Shown: positions 36,396 to 46,238 of the stretch, piece after piece
Layout of the letters: every line of letters begins with the position of its first letter
How positions within the stretch are numbered: position 1 is the first letter of the stretch
Assembly (NCBI RefSeq): GCF_023276375.1
Contig: NZ_JALLPK010000001.1
Location: forward strand, 1,860,001-1,924,000
Direction of reading: 5' to 3'
Length of the DNA: 64,000 nucleotides
Source of the DNA: Halocatena marina
GTDB lineage: Archaea > Halobacteriota > Halobacteria > Halobacteriales > Haloarculaceae
Position numbers and translations under genes: made by a program
The notes under the pieces: generated by a model
Seen by the model: only the letters and a program-made list of their open reading frames with translations
Told to the model about the DNA's origin: nothing
The model's database searches: none

Positions 36396-38219
36396 TCACC
36401 CGACGCAGCTCGCTTCGGTGCGTTCAAGAATCACTGTGTACTGATCGACGCCGAAGTCTTGTGGATCACCGTACTGGTTAGTACGTGGGTAGATCCCAGC
36501 TCGGAGGAGTTCCCAATACACCGGTCGTGCCTCGGCTGTCCGCAGAAACCGCGGTTCTCGCCCGAACCGTGCTACCACCTCGTACGGATACGTGTTCTCC
36601 GCGAGGAGATTGTGATAGTACGCACGCACTTGTGGGTTCGAGTGATCGCTTGCCCGTTCGCTATGATTGTCCGGCGCAAGATACATGAACGACGTTTGGT
36701 AATTGAGCTGGATGTACGTCGGGCACCGCTCGGGCATGTCGAGTACCCACTCCGCAAGCATGTGTTCGTATTCATCATTAGTTGGGAGATTCGGCCGATG
36801 TGTCGTCATCGCGTATGGGACTGCGGCGTCTTGAGGATCGGTCGCGTACGTCTCGACAGTCGCGTTTTCCGTTGCGTGATCAGTGAGCCACTTGGCCGCT
36901 TGATCGCGCGGTTGCGTCGCGTAGCCGACAGTACCGAGTCCGGTGTAGAACGCGCTCGTCACGAGGAGAACGGCGGTGGCCACTCGCGCCAGTCTTGGTC
37001 GCTGAACCGCTGTGTGTTGTAACGCGACCGCGAGCAACACGAGGAGGAAGGGGACCGTCAACAGCAAGTGATGCGTACGGATATACGCCCACTGAGAAAA
37101 TACTAACAGGGTGGCTCCAACCACGAGCAGCGAAAGGACAATTCCATCACTTTCGATCGAGCGCTGTCGATGTCGGAGGCGATCAAAAGCGGCTACAACA
37201 GCAGCGAGACTCCCGACAAACAATGGAAACCCGAGACCGTTGAGATAGCCACGAAGCAGCCACCACCACGACGGCCGGCGGAGCCATCCGTGTGAGGAGC
37301 CTTTTGCTGTCGTGCCGCGAGCCACTCGGTCGAAGAGCACGTCGACGCCGCCACTCACTGCGCTTGGAAACCCGATGTAAACAGTGACGATCCCGATAGC
37401 TGCACCGCTCACGAGCATTGTCGGTCGGAAGAGTGCTTCCATCGGTGTAGTCCCGTGACGGCGCGCCCGTAACAAGTACGCCCCGGCCAACAGGACAACC
37501 CCAACACCCGCTGTGAGCTTAAAGGCAATAGCGATTCCACCAAACAGACAGCCTCCAAGAAACCGCCGCGATGACCCGGTCTCCACGTACGCGAGCGCGT
37601 AGATGAACGTGAGCAATAAGAAAAACAGCGCGGGGACATCTTCACCAGCTTCGTGGGCGAGAACCACTAACCCCCACGTAAGCGCAAGTGTGGTTGCAGC
37701 GAGCCGTCCGGTCGCCCGATCGCGGAGCATCGTCCCAATCCGGTAGACGAGATAAACACACCCGACCGCGAGCGTGACGTTAACCAACCGGGCAGAGACA
37801 ATTGCTACGGACCACACCCACGATGGTAGTATCTGCCAGTACGTCCAATGGCCGATCGTCCACGCCTCCGAGAGATCCGTGAGCTGTTCCAATCCTCCAG
37901 TAAGCGCGAGATAACACAGTAGCGGGAGCAGGACGATCCCATACAGGTAGAACGTCGCGCCGTACGAGCGCCAGAAAATGATGCCGTCACGGAGCGAGTC
38001 GACACTCGGATCTTGGATGGAGAAGCCGATCGCTTCCATGATATCAACGATCCGCCAACGCTCATCGCGCGTTGCGAAGTTCGGTACGCGGTGCCAGATC
38101 CAGAAGCTACAGAGTGCTGTTGCAAGGAGGAGAATATAAGCCAAGTACGGATCGCTACGGAGATCGTTGACAACCTGTCGCTTGGCGCGGACAATAGGGG
38201 CGGTGAGTCGTCGAAGCAT
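36396..38219 (-). CDS. GT39/ArnT-type membrane glycosyltransferase-like protein
   Basis: A 607-residue protein with about 10-12 membrane segments in the first 440 residues and a soluble C-terminal part of about 160. The first external loop holds PNFATRDERWRIVD, an acidic motif of the kind that carries the catalytic Asp/Glu in dolichyl-phosphate-dependent PMT/ArnT enzymes. Such proteins transfer sugars from lipid carriers to protein or lipid on the outer face of the membrane; in haloarchaea they occur in surface glycosylation. The C-terminal part contains YIQLNYQTSFMYLAPD and an arm of unknown role. No other glycosylation genes are next to it. Confidence 0.82.
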   Translation of the reverse strand: MLRRLTAPIVRAKRQVVNDLRSDPYLAYILLLATALCSFWIWHRVPNFATRDERWRIVDIMEAIGFSIQDPSVDSLRDGIIFWRSYGATFYLYGIVLLPLLCYLALTGGLEQLTDLSEAWTIGHWTYWQILPSWVWSVAIVSARLVNVTLAVGCVYLVYRIGTMLRDRATGRLAATTLALTWGLVVLAHEAGEDVPALFFLLLTFIYALAYVETGSSRRFLGGCLFGGIAIAFKLTAGVGVVLLAGAYLLRARRHGTTPMEALFRPTMLVSGAAIGIVTVYIGFPSAVSGGVDVLFDRVARGTTAKGSSHGWLRRPSWWWLLRGYLNGLGFPLFVGSLAAVVAAFDRLRHRQRSIESDGIVLSLLVVGATLLVFSQWAYIRTHHLLLTVPFLLVLLAVALQHTAVQRPRLARVATAVLLVTSAFYTGLGTVGYATQPRDQAAKWLTDHATENATVETYATDPQDAAVPYAMTTHRPNLPTNDEYEHMLAEWVLDMPERCPTYIQLNYQTSFMYLAPDNHSERASDHSNPQVRAYYHNLLAENTYPYEVVARFGREPRFLRTAEARPVYWELLRAGIYPRTNQYGDPQDFGVDQYTVILERTEASCVG

Positions 38220-38624
38220 GATTGTGATCAGTGGCTAAGTCAATTGATGGAGGGAATACTGGTGGTCATCGATCGATCGAGCATTTGCATCGAGTGCCAG
38301 CAGTTCGCCGCCGAATACGTCCGAAGTTTTCGTTGCATGGACTATCTTGCAGTGAGAGGGATAAGACGGCGTGTTAGTATCGTCGGTGCACAACATACGT
38401 AGATATATCTACTGAGAATCTGTTCTATCAGATATGACCGTCGATACACTGGCGGTACAGCGAATCGTTGGTATGGGTGAGTGCAAGCTGGCACGGTGAC
38501 GCTGAACATCCCGTCGCTCTTAAATTGGGATCAGTTCTGCTTGATACGCCCGTAGAAACGAGCGCAGACGACCGATCCCTGTAGCGAGCAACAATCACTT
38601 CAGCCGCGTCAATCTACTCTTCGT
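38220..38624. other. Intergenic region, nothing recognised
   Basis: About 400 bp between divergent genes. No gene or RNA found; short ORFs here do not look haloarchaeal. Confidence 0.4.
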
Positions 38625-38822
38625 ATGGCGACTGATCGGTCGAGCCAATGGGAGTACAAAACAGTTCGCCCGCCAACAGAAGCAACACAGAAAGAGGCCG
38701 CAGATCCGACAAAGCAGCTGAACGAACTCGGGAAAGCTGGCTGGGAACTCGCCGGCACCATCGACTACACCGGCGGTGGGACGAAGTATCTCGTTTTCAA
38801 ACGTCCACAATCGATGGAGTGA
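38625..38822 (+). CDS. DUF4177 domain protein
   Basis: A 65-residue protein. WEYKTVRPP near the start and LNELGKAGWELAGTIDYTGGGTKYLVFKRP at the end are the hallmark of DUF4177, a short beta-alpha-beta domain of unknown role found in bacteria and archaea. It is 62 bp upstream of the first of two paralogous membrane-protein genes on the same strand, so cotranscription is likely. Confidence 0.85.
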   Translation: MATDRSSQWEYKTVRPPTEATQKEAADPTKQLNELGKAGWELAGTIDYTGGGTKYLVFKRPQSME

Positions 38823-38884
38823 AGAATCGTTACCGGTCGTATCATCGGATTTTTGTGAATAGCTCGTATTTGCTACGGGTACAG

Positions 38885-39892
38885 ATGAGTTTTGAACCAA
38901 CTGCGGATACCATGAGAGAGCGGGCCAATGAGAGCCGTCTCAAACTCTGGTTGTTACTCGGTGCCAATCGGCTGATCGTCACCGGGTTGTTGGTCCTATT
39001 CATTTTTCTCAACTACCTCGCATTGAGTGTGCTGTACGGGACGCCGCTGTCGGCGGCGATCGGGACAGGGGATACGATCGAAACGATGTTTTCGACGATG
39101 ATTAGCGGCATCATCACTGGTACCACGCTCGTCGTCACCATCAGCCAGCTCGTCATCGCTCAAGAAACAGGTCCACTCGGTGATCAACACAGACGGATGA
39201 GTGATGCGTTGGATTTTCGTGATTACACCGAAGAGTTTACTGGAACGACGACGCCAGCTGACCCATCGGCGTTCCTCAAGACGATCCTCGATACGACGAC
39301 CGAGCGGGCATACGCGTTCCGGGATGCCGTCGACGATACACCGAACTCAGAACTCACTGCGGACGTAGAGACGTTCACAGACAGCCTGATTGAGAACGCA
39401 AAGACAGTCAGCGAGCAGCTCGATGGGGCTCAGTTCGGAACGTTTGACGTGCTGTTTGCGTCGTTGAACTATAACTACTCGAAGAAGCTCTTCGAGGTAG
39501 ACCGGCTCGAAAATGAGTATGCAGACAGTCTGAGCGACAACGCAGCCGAAACACTTACCGAACTCGATACAGCCCTTGCGATGTTCGGACCAGTACGCGA
39601 ACATGTCAAAACGTTGTATTTTCAATGGGAGCTGATGAACCTCTCGCGGTTGATTCTGTACGCGGCGGTTCCGACACTGGTGCTTTCCGGATTCATGCTG
39701 TCGTTCGCCGGACCAAGCTCATTTCCGGGATACTTCCTCGGGATCGAACGGTTGCTTTGGGTCGTCGGAATCGCATTTACGATCACACTCACGCCGTTCT
39801 TACTACTCGTGGCCTACCTGCTCCGCATCGCTACCGTTGCCCAGCGTACCCTCGCTATTGGACCACTCATTCTTCGCTCCTCAGAACGATAA
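38885..39892 (+). CDS. Four-helix membrane protein, paralogue A
   Basis: A 335-residue protein with two membrane segments near the N terminus (about 28-50 and 70-93), a 160-residue helical soluble domain, and two near the C terminus (about 258-280 and 290-318). Landmarks are TMRERANESRLKLW, GDQHRRMSDALDFRDYTEE, QFGTFDVLFASLNYNYS and REHVKTLYFQWELMNLSR. I do not recognise a function. The layout, with a charged coiled domain between hairpins, recalls small channel-like or sensor proteins. The ATG at 38885 was chosen over an out-of-context longer frame. A clear paralogue follows at 40435. Confidence 0.8.
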   Translation: MSFEPTADTMRERANESRLKLWLLLGANRLIVTGLLVLFIFLNYLALSVLYGTPLSAAIGTGDTIETMFSTMISGIITGTTLVVTISQLVIAQETGPLGDQHRRMSDALDFRDYTEEFTGTTTPADPSAFLKTILDTTTERAYAFRDAVDDTPNSELTADVETFTDSLIENAKTVSEQLDGAQFGTFDVLFASLNYNYSKKLFEVDRLENEYADSLSDNAAETLTELDTALAMFGPVREHVKTLYFQWELMNLSRLILYAAVPTLVLSGFMLSFAGPSSFPGYFLGIERLLWVVGIAFTITLTPFLLLVAYLLRIATVAQRTLAIGPLILRSSER

Positions 39893-40434
39893 CCACACTG
39901 TGCCGATATATAAGTTTGTGAAACAATCGATTCAAGCGGAACCAATCTGGATCCGAAGCTCGGATTTCTGGCCGAATTTAGCTGATGACATATAAAAAAC
40001 ACTACGTTACAGACGTATGCTTGTAACAGCAAGCAATAGGTACAGGTCATTCGATTCGCCCGTACAAGGAACTCTCCCGGGAAGGCGTACGGAAGAGATT
40101 ACGACCGGATGTGCTGTGTCTCCTACAGAGTGTAGAAATGTGAATGATGTTTGACGTTATTCTAGGTGATTTCTACAGTCGATTTATCGTCACGAGACAG
40201 GATCAGTCGTATCACACTCAACAGACAGATGACTGCCCACGCAGTTCCTGAAAAGAGGATCGAAATCAGCTGCTGACTCGAACCATCTGGTGAGCAGCGG
40301 TACAGAGAGAGCGCCATCTTCTAATGGGATGGCTGGATTACGTTTCAACGTGCACACAGACGTAGGCGTGAACGATAGACAGAGTGTTGACTGTCGATAC
40401 TCAATTGCAATGTATATTAAAGGGACAGAGCAGC
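39893..40434. other. Intergenic region between the membrane paralogues
   Basis: About 540 bp without a credible gene. It contains the 22-bp dyad at 40006-40027 and a TATA-like tatattaaa (40412-40420) close to the start of paralogue B. Confidence 0.45.
40006..40027. repeat. 22-bp intergenic dyad, copy 3
   Basis: Arms GTTACA and TGTAAC around GACGTATGCT. In reverse complement its centre becomes AGCATACGTC, nearly the same as in copies 1 and 4, so it is inverted relative to them. Confidence 0.65.
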
Positions 40435-41472
40435 ATGAGCGATGAACCGAGCGACACAATGCGCGAGCGGATCAACGAGAGCCAAACGAAGTTATGGATC
40501 CTGCTTCGGGCAGATCGTGAGCGGCTCGCCAGTATCGTACTCGGCGGTATCTTCGTCTCGTTCATCGCTGTTGGGATACTCGATCCGACACCGCTTCGGG
40601 CGGCGATCACGAGTAAGGATCCAATCGAAACACTCTTTGAGGAGTACGTCGCGGCGATCATCACCGGCGTAACGCTCGTGCTCACGCTCAATCAACTCAT
40701 ACTTTCACAAGAACTTGGTGCAGTTGGTGACCAACGCGAGCGCATGGTAGGCGCGATGGACTTCCGCGAGGATGTCGAGGATACGATTGATGCGCCAATC
40801 ACCCCACCGGAGCCGTCAGCGTTCCTTCGGGCAATCATCGACGCGACGCAAGCACGGGCGAACGATCTTTCAGAAGCCGTCTCCGAGAGCCGAGATGAGC
40901 AGCTGCGAGATCACACTGACGCCTACATCGAAAGCCTCACTCAGAACGCAACGGAAGTCAGCAACCAACTCGAAGACGCACAGTTCGGGACGTTCACGGT
41001 GCTGTTCGCCGCACTCGATTACAACTACTCGTGGAAGATTTACGAAGCCCGCCGCCTGAAAAACGAACACGCCGACGGACTCACCGATGAAGCCGACGAG
41101 GCATTCGATCGGCTCATCGAGGTGCTGAAATTCTTTGGTCCTGCTCGTGAGCACTTCAAAACGCTATATTTCCAGTGGGAGCTCGCAGACCTTTCTCGTA
41201 CGCTGCTGTACGTCGCAGTTCCCGCTGTCGTTGTCACCTCGATAATGGTGCTTTTTGTGGGAAATCCAGGCACAATCACTGGCACGACAGCTGGTGTCGA
41301 CAACCTACTCTGGGTTACAAGCGCAGCGGCGACGATTGCACTCTCACCGTTCATTCTACTACTTTCGTACATTCTTCGAATCGTGACCGTCGCCAAGCGG
41401 ACGCTTTCGATCGGTCCGTTCATTCTCCGAGAAACCGACCGGAGCGAAAGTATCGATTGGGATGAAGAATGA
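40435..41472 (+). CDS. Four-helix membrane protein, paralogue B
   Basis: A 345-residue protein collinear with the gene at 38885: TMRERINESQTKLW, GDQRERMVGAMDFREDVED, QFGTFTVLFAALDYNYSW, REHFKTLYFQWELADLSRTLLY and AKRTLSIGPFILR match position by position. The same two-plus-two membrane segments are predicted. The soluble middle domain has diverged more than the segments near the membrane. Function unknown. It is separated from paralogue A by 540 bp holding a 22-bp dyad, so it likely has its own promoter. Confidence 0.8.
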   Translation: MSDEPSDTMRERINESQTKLWILLRADRERLASIVLGGIFVSFIAVGILDPTPLRAAITSKDPIETLFEEYVAAIITGVTLVLTLNQLILSQELGAVGDQRERMVGAMDFREDVEDTIDAPITPPEPSAFLRAIIDATQARANDLSEAVSESRDEQLRDHTDAYIESLTQNATEVSNQLEDAQFGTFTVLFAALDYNYSWKIYEARRLKNEHADGLTDEADEAFDRLIEVLKFFGPAREHFKTLYFQWELADLSRTLLYVAVPAVVVTSIMVLFVGNPGTITGTTAGVDNLLWVTSAAATIALSPFILLLSYILRIVTVAKRTLSIGPFILRETDRSESIDWDEE

Positions 41473-42106
41473 AATCGGTCTATTACTCAAAAATAAATGC
41501 CCGATCAATAGATAGATGGCTATCTTCGAGAGTCATCTATCAGAGCAATTCCAACGGGCACGCACAGCGACCGTCAAGTCTGCTATCGCGGTAATGAATT
41601 AACCCATCTGCACACCCGCTATATCGATAGTTTGAGTATATCGTCGCAAGTATTTGCCTATCGATCAGGACTCTCCAATATCATTTCTCTCGAAGATCAG
41701 CGGCAGAGATGGACGACGGTTTGATTGCCAGAACCGCGGGAGTCTATCTTCGATGATTTACTCGAACGACATAGAGCACTCGATCAGTACCATCCGAATC
41801 ATCGAAGAAGAGACCGATGGTTATCGAGAGAGCCAGAAGCCACAAAGTCACCATACAATTAGCAAGAGTAAGCCGGTCGGACAGTTGATTACGTTCTAAG
41901 AACAAAGTAACGATCAGAATATCAACCACTCACAACACCGTTCCTCATCAAATTCGGGAATGTACTTCTAAAGAGTTTATATAATATGCATTAAATAGAT
42001 AGATTATTAATATTTTGTGAGGGAGTGTGTGAACCACACTCGCCGTCGACAACCGAAACCGCGAGTAGAGTGAATAGCGATCAGGAGTGGAAGATGTTAC
42101 AGTCGA
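41473..42106. other. Intergenic region between convergent genes
   Basis: About 630 bp, AT-rich in the second half. A hairpin with 8-bp arms (GATAGATG at 41511-41518, CATCTATC at 41534-41541) lies 38 bp after paralogue B and may end its transcript. No gene seen. Confidence 0.45.
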
Positions 42107-43252
42107 TCAGCTCTCTGTCGAGATCTGACGATCAGTACCGAGCCAGCCATCGAGTAGACCGCTCACAGCGATGACAACGAGGCCGACTGCGGCAATGTAA
42201 GCGTACGTCGATTGGATGCCAACGAGATCGAGTAACCGGCCAGTAACGAGTTCTCCGACACCTGATCCGGTGGCAAAACCGAATCCAGTAAGAAACGTTT
42301 GTGCGGTCGAACCGATCGATTCGGGCGCGAGTTCGTGTGCGAGATTCACCGCCGCGAGCATGAACGCAGCGTAGCCAACGCCGAGGAGGAGTTGCATGCT
42401 GACGACGATACTCGCCGCCGGTGCTGAGGCGTAGAGTGCGAACGTGATGACGTGACAGGCCGCGCCAGCGATCAGTAAACGACGATACGACGCCGTAAAG
42501 CGAGCAGCATAGAGAAAAACGACCGCTTCACCAAGTGTCTTCGCGGCGACCGAGAGTCCGGTGATCGCATCGCTTGCGCCGAGGCTCTTGACGTATACCG
42601 AGAGATACGCGCCTCCAGCAGGGAACATCGCACCCATCAAGAATGCGGCGACTAACAGCGCAGCGAAGTTCCGATCTCTGATGAGCGATGCCGCGCGCAG
42701 ACCGACGCTTTCGGTCGGTGGTTTGCTCTCGACGGGGATTCGAATGAGGATGACCGCGAGCGCGGCCATGCCGGCAGCAAAACAGTAGAAAACGATAACC
42801 GATCCAACTTGCGAACTGACGAGACCGATTCCGAGTGCAGCGACGCCGAACGCGATACTGCCGTAGGCGCGGACGCTTCCGTACGGTAACCCCGCCGAGA
42901 GCAGCATTGAGTTGGCGACTGGACGGACCGGTGCACGGAACGCAGCGAGCGCGACCGTGACGAACACGAGCAGCGGGAAGGCCGACGCAAACTGTGGATA
43001 AGCGAGCACCAGCACGCCCGAAACGACGACGCTCCCAAACAGGATCCGCTTTTGTGCGCCGAAACGATCGCTCAGTACCCCCCACAGCGGAAGTGCGGCG
43101 ATACCGGCCACCCGGAGCAAAAACCCAATCGTTCCCATCTGGACTCCGGTCATCCCAATGTCAGCGAAGTAGGCGTTTCGATACACAACAAAGCCGCTCA
43201 ATGCGGCGAAGTACAGAAAATAAAACGACTCAAAGTAGCGACGCTCGTCCAT
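42107..43252 (-). CDS. MFS transporter (MFS_1-like/sugar-type)
   Basis: A 381-residue carrier with about 12 membrane segments. The first loop has FLLRVAGIAALPLWGVLSDRFGAQKRILF, a form of the major-facilitator loop motif (G-x-L-S-D-R-F-G). The start MDERRYFESFYFLYFAALSGFVVYRNAYFADIG resembles the MFS_1-like/LacY-related group. The substrate is unknown, but the next gene on the same strand (105 bp away) is glucose dehydrogenase, which suggests a sugar or sugar acid. Confidence 0.88.
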   Translation of the reverse strand: MDERRYFESFYFLYFAALSGFVVYRNAYFADIGMTGVQMGTIGFLLRVAGIAALPLWGVLSDRFGAQKRILFGSVVVSGVLVLAYPQFASAFPLLVFVTVALAAFRAPVRPVANSMLLSAGLPYGSVRAYGSIAFGVAALGIGLVSSQVGSVIVFYCFAAGMAALAVILIRIPVESKPPTESVGLRAASLIRDRNFAALLVAAFLMGAMFPAGGAYLSVYVKSLGASDAITGLSVAAKTLGEAVVFLYAARFTASYRRLLIAGAACHVITFALYASAPAASIVVSMQLLLGVGYAAFMLAAVNLAHELAPESIGSTAQTFLTGFGFATGSGVGELVTGRLLDLVGIQSTYAYIAAVGLVVIAVSGLLDGWLGTDRQISTES

Positions 43253-43356
43253 CTGCTCGCAGTTCCCAACCGAGTGGCTTAGTCGCTCGCCTATCGGTGA
43301 ACATTGTTAGTAACTCGTCACTAATTCGTACAAACGTGGAACGTCAGTTGGAGCTG

Positions 43357-44424
43357 TCAGCGCGTATCGAACGCGACGACCGTCTTGATACCATCAGTGT
43401 TCTTCTCGAATGCGGCGTCTGTCTCTTCAGGCGTGTAGACGCCAGTGATGATATCATCGACGAACCAGTCGGGAAACGCTGCCAATCGCTTCTTGGCCAT
43501 CTCAAACTGCCTGACGTTGGAGTTGACACTTCCAAAGAGCATCTTATTCTGGAGCACCATCTCGCGGTGGAGTCGCCCGCCATCGATCTCGAACTCCCAG
43601 TCGCCCGGTATTCCGAGCAACGCCCCGACGCCGTTGGGCGCAAGCGCGTCAACGGTTTCGAATGCGTGTTTTGCGTAGCCGGTCGCCTCGTAGACGAAGT
43701 CGACCGCTTCGTGGGCGTCGGCCATCGCCTCGACAGACGTTTCTCGCGAATCGACGTACGTGCCGCCGAGTCGCTCGATGATGTCGATCGTCGGATCAGG
43801 TCGATCGCGTCGGCCGAGGCAGTAGGTTCGCTGGAATGGAGACGACGGCGTCTCTAACATGGCGAGCGTGAGAAGACCCAACGGTCCGTTGCCGAGTACG
43901 AGTGCACTCTCAGGCTCCCACTCGAACGCAGACCGAGCGGCGAGCGCGTGTTCCAACGCCTTCTCTGAGTTCGAGATTGGCTCGACGAGGAAGCCGTACT
44001 CCGCGAACGAGTCGGGAACTGAGACGAGGAATTCCGGTGAACTAGTGAAGAACTCGGACATGTAGCCGTGTGCTCCGACGATGCCGCGTTCGACGTACTG
44101 ACCGTCAGGAGCCATATCCGGCTCACCACGCTCGAAGTACTTGTTCGTCTCCGGCGGTCGACGAACCGTCGGTACGACGAGTTCGCCCGCTTTGAGCGCA
44201 GTGCCGTTGGCGTCTTCGACGACGGCGACGGCCTCGTGGCCGAGAATCTGGTAGTCATCTCCTGACGGGAATCCACCGTGGTTGTTCTGTATCACTTCGT
44301 GGTCGGTTCCGTCGATACCGACACGGAGTGTCCGAAGCAGTGCTTCGCCCGCTTCGGGCGTCGGGCGAGGAACATTGGCGAGGGTTGGGCGCGATTCGCC
44401 ACGCCTAATGACGACTGCTCTCAT
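43357..44424 (-). CDS. gdh: Glucose 1-dehydrogenase, haloarchaeal type (MDR superfamily)
   Basis: A 355-residue zinc-dependent enzyme of the medium-chain dehydrogenase family. The metal ligands of haloarchaeal glucose dehydrogenase are visible: Asp38 (RVGIDGTD), His63 (ILGHE) and a Glu at 148 (FLVEPISNSEKA), and the family segment RRPPETNKYFERGEPDMAPDG is present. The NAD(P) motif is LVLGNGPLGLLTLAML. It oxidises glucose to gluconolactone, the entry step of the semi-phosphorylated Entner-Doudoroff route; other aldoses are possible. It is divergent from the SelA-like PLP gene. Confidence 0.92.
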   Translation of the reverse strand: MRAVVIRRGESRPTLANVPRPTPEAGEALLRTLRVGIDGTDHEVIQNNHGGFPSGDDYQILGHEAVAVVEDANGTALKAGELVVPTVRRPPETNKYFERGEPDMAPDGQYVERGIVGAHGYMSEFFTSSPEFLVSVPDSFAEYGFLVEPISNSEKALEHALAARSAFEWEPESALVLGNGPLGLLTLAMLETPSSPFQRTYCLGRRDRPDPTIDIIERLGGTYVDSRETSVEAMADAHEAVDFVYEATGYAKHAFETVDALAPNGVGALLGIPGDWEFEIDGGRLHREMVLQNKMLFGSVNSNVRQFEMAKKRLAAFPDWFVDDIITGVYTPEETDAAFEKNTDGIKTVVAFDTR

Positions 44425-44684
44425 TCGACGATTCCTCCGCTCGACACTGGAATGAGTCGTGAATCTACGCGCGCTGAATAGGATTTGGCGGGTACTGACA
44501 TGAAATGAGCTTCCGCGCAGACAGAGATAAACGCTCCGACGACAGTCGAATGTGAGACGAACTCACCGGCCGAACGCGCCGTCAGGGAGCGACAACCGAC
44601 CATTACTCGCGTAGTGTCCGTTCGTCGGTTTCAGCAGTGTGTTTCTTATCAGATCAGCGCGGACCCTCTGTTGGAAGCTCCGTC

Positions 44685-45899
44685 ATGGAATACGAAACCA
44701 CAATCTACGAGGAATGGGATGTCCCGCGCGTCATCAACGCTGCGGGCACAAAAACACGAATTGGTGGGAGTCGCATCCGACCAGAGGCAGTTGAGGCGAT
44801 GAGCCGGGCTTCGGAGTCGTTCGTCCGCCTTTCGGATCTACAAGTCCGTGCAGGTGAACTCATCTCCGAAGTGACCGGTGCGGAGAGCGGCTACGTTGCT
44901 AGCGGCGCGGCGGCCTGCATGACGCTCGCGGCAGCGGCTGCCATCGCTGGGGACGACCTCGGAACGATGGCCCGTCTTCCCGACACAGAGAACGTTCCGA
45001 ACGAGATCGTAATGGCTCGGACACACCGAAATGGCTACGATCACGCGTTTCGCGCGGCAGGCGCGCGCATCGTCGATGTCGGGAATAACGACGTCTCGCT
45101 CGGCACGGGATCGAACAGCACCGAGCCGTGGGAGATCGCTGATGCCATCAACGAAAAAACTGTCGCGGTCGGCTATATGGAGAAAGTGTACAGCACGCCA
45201 CCGCTAGAGACGGTCGTCGATATCGCTCACGAGCATGATGTTCCGGTCATCGTTGACGCTGCGGCCGAAGTACCCCCACGCGAGAATCTCTCGGCGTTCG
45301 TCGATGCGGGCGCGGACATGGTCGTCTTCAGCGGTGGAAAAGCCATCCGTGGACCGCAGACGACCGGCATTCTCGCAGCCAAACGCGAATACGTTCGATC
45401 GGCCGCGCTCCAACACCTCGACATGCACGTTGCCGAAGCGGTCTGGGAACCGCCGGAAGAACTGTTCAACAAAGAACAGCTCGCAGGTGTTCCACGACAG
45501 GGTATCGGTCGTCCGCTGAAAGTCGGGAAAGAAGAACTCGCTGGCCTCATTGCGGCGCTCGAATCGTTCGTGGCGGAAGATCAGCGCGCGTTGAACGCAG
45601 AATGGGAGGAACGCGTCGAGCTTGTTGCTGATGGTCTCTCGGGAGTTACTGGTGTGTCAACGACGAAACGAGCGGGTGGGAAGCTGATGGTCGCACCCGA
45701 ACTCTTTATCGAAATTGATTCTGACAACGCTGCGCTCGATGCCATCGAGCTCGTTGGTTCGCTCCGAACAGAAACACCCCGCATTTTTGTCGGCTCAGAC
45801 GATCTCCCAGACGCGTTCACGATCAATCCGATGTGTCTTACCGACGAAGAAGCAGCGTACGTGATCGAACGGCTCCAAAGCCATCTCACAGACAGCTGA
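44685..45899 (+). CDS. SelA-like PLP-dependent enzyme (D-glucosaminate/amino-acid lyase family)
   Basis: A 404-residue fold-type I PLP enzyme related to seryl-tRNA selenium transferase but lacking a selenocysteine context. The PLP Lys lies in VVFSGGKAIRGPQTTGIL, and the cofactor Asp in VPVIVDAAAEVPP. Proteins of this kind act as D-glucosaminate-6-phosphate ammonia-lyase or related hydroxy-amino-acid lyases/aldolases. The first residues (YETTIYEEWDVPRVINAAGTKTRIGG) match the typical start of the family, supporting the ATG at 44685. It lies between the glucose dehydrogenase gene and the TIM-barrel gene, so a sugar-derived amino acid or amino-sugar acid is the likely substrate. Confidence 0.85.
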   Translation: MEYETTIYEEWDVPRVINAAGTKTRIGGSRIRPEAVEAMSRASESFVRLSDLQVRAGELISEVTGAESGYVASGAAACMTLAAAAAIAGDDLGTMARLPDTENVPNEIVMARTHRNGYDHAFRAAGARIVDVGNNDVSLGTGSNSTEPWEIADAINEKTVAVGYMEKVYSTPPLETVVDIAHEHDVPVIVDAAAEVPPRENLSAFVDAGADMVVFSGGKAIRGPQTTGILAAKREYVRSAALQHLDMHVAEAVWEPPEELFNKEQLAGVPRQGIGRPLKVGKEELAGLIAALESFVAEDQRALNAEWEERVELVADGLSGVTGVSTTKRAGGKLMVAPELFIEIDSDNAALDAIELVGSLRTETPRIFVGSDDLPDAFTINPMCLTDEEAAYVIERLQSHLTDS

Positions 45900-46238
45900 T
45901 AGCTATTGTTATTTGGAGCACTGCTGTATCAGTGCGGTTGATCGACAGGAAAAACAGATGGCTCCTCGGTAGCGTCGGACTGAGGAGAAACACTCGTGCA
46001 GTCGTACCAATGCACTGAGCGAGTTGCACAGATATTCGTCGCAGACATCATGAATTGACCATGTCCATCATCACTACCAGATCCGTGAACTTGATCGATG
46101 TGGCCCAAAATGTCCGAGAGGTTCACTTTCGGGAAAGAAATCAATGCTTCATAGCACGAGGCAAAGCCAGCTCAAAAACGGATTACAGCAGATCAGGGGC
46201 ACAACGGCTATATGAGTGGATCGCATCTGCCCGGTGAG
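45900..46238. other. Intergenic region, nothing recognised
   Basis: About 310-340 bp before the TIM-barrel gene. No gene, repeat or clear promoter seen. Confidence 0.35.

Noticed and set aside
41654-41899. 81-codon ORF between the membrane paralogue and the MFS gene
   Set aside because: No motif, low acidity, no promoter or ribosome-binding signal; composition suggests chance.
42994-43857. Plus-strand ORF of 287 codons
   Set aside because: Spans the antisense of the MFS and glucose dehydrogenase genes and the gap between them; it is a chance open frame.
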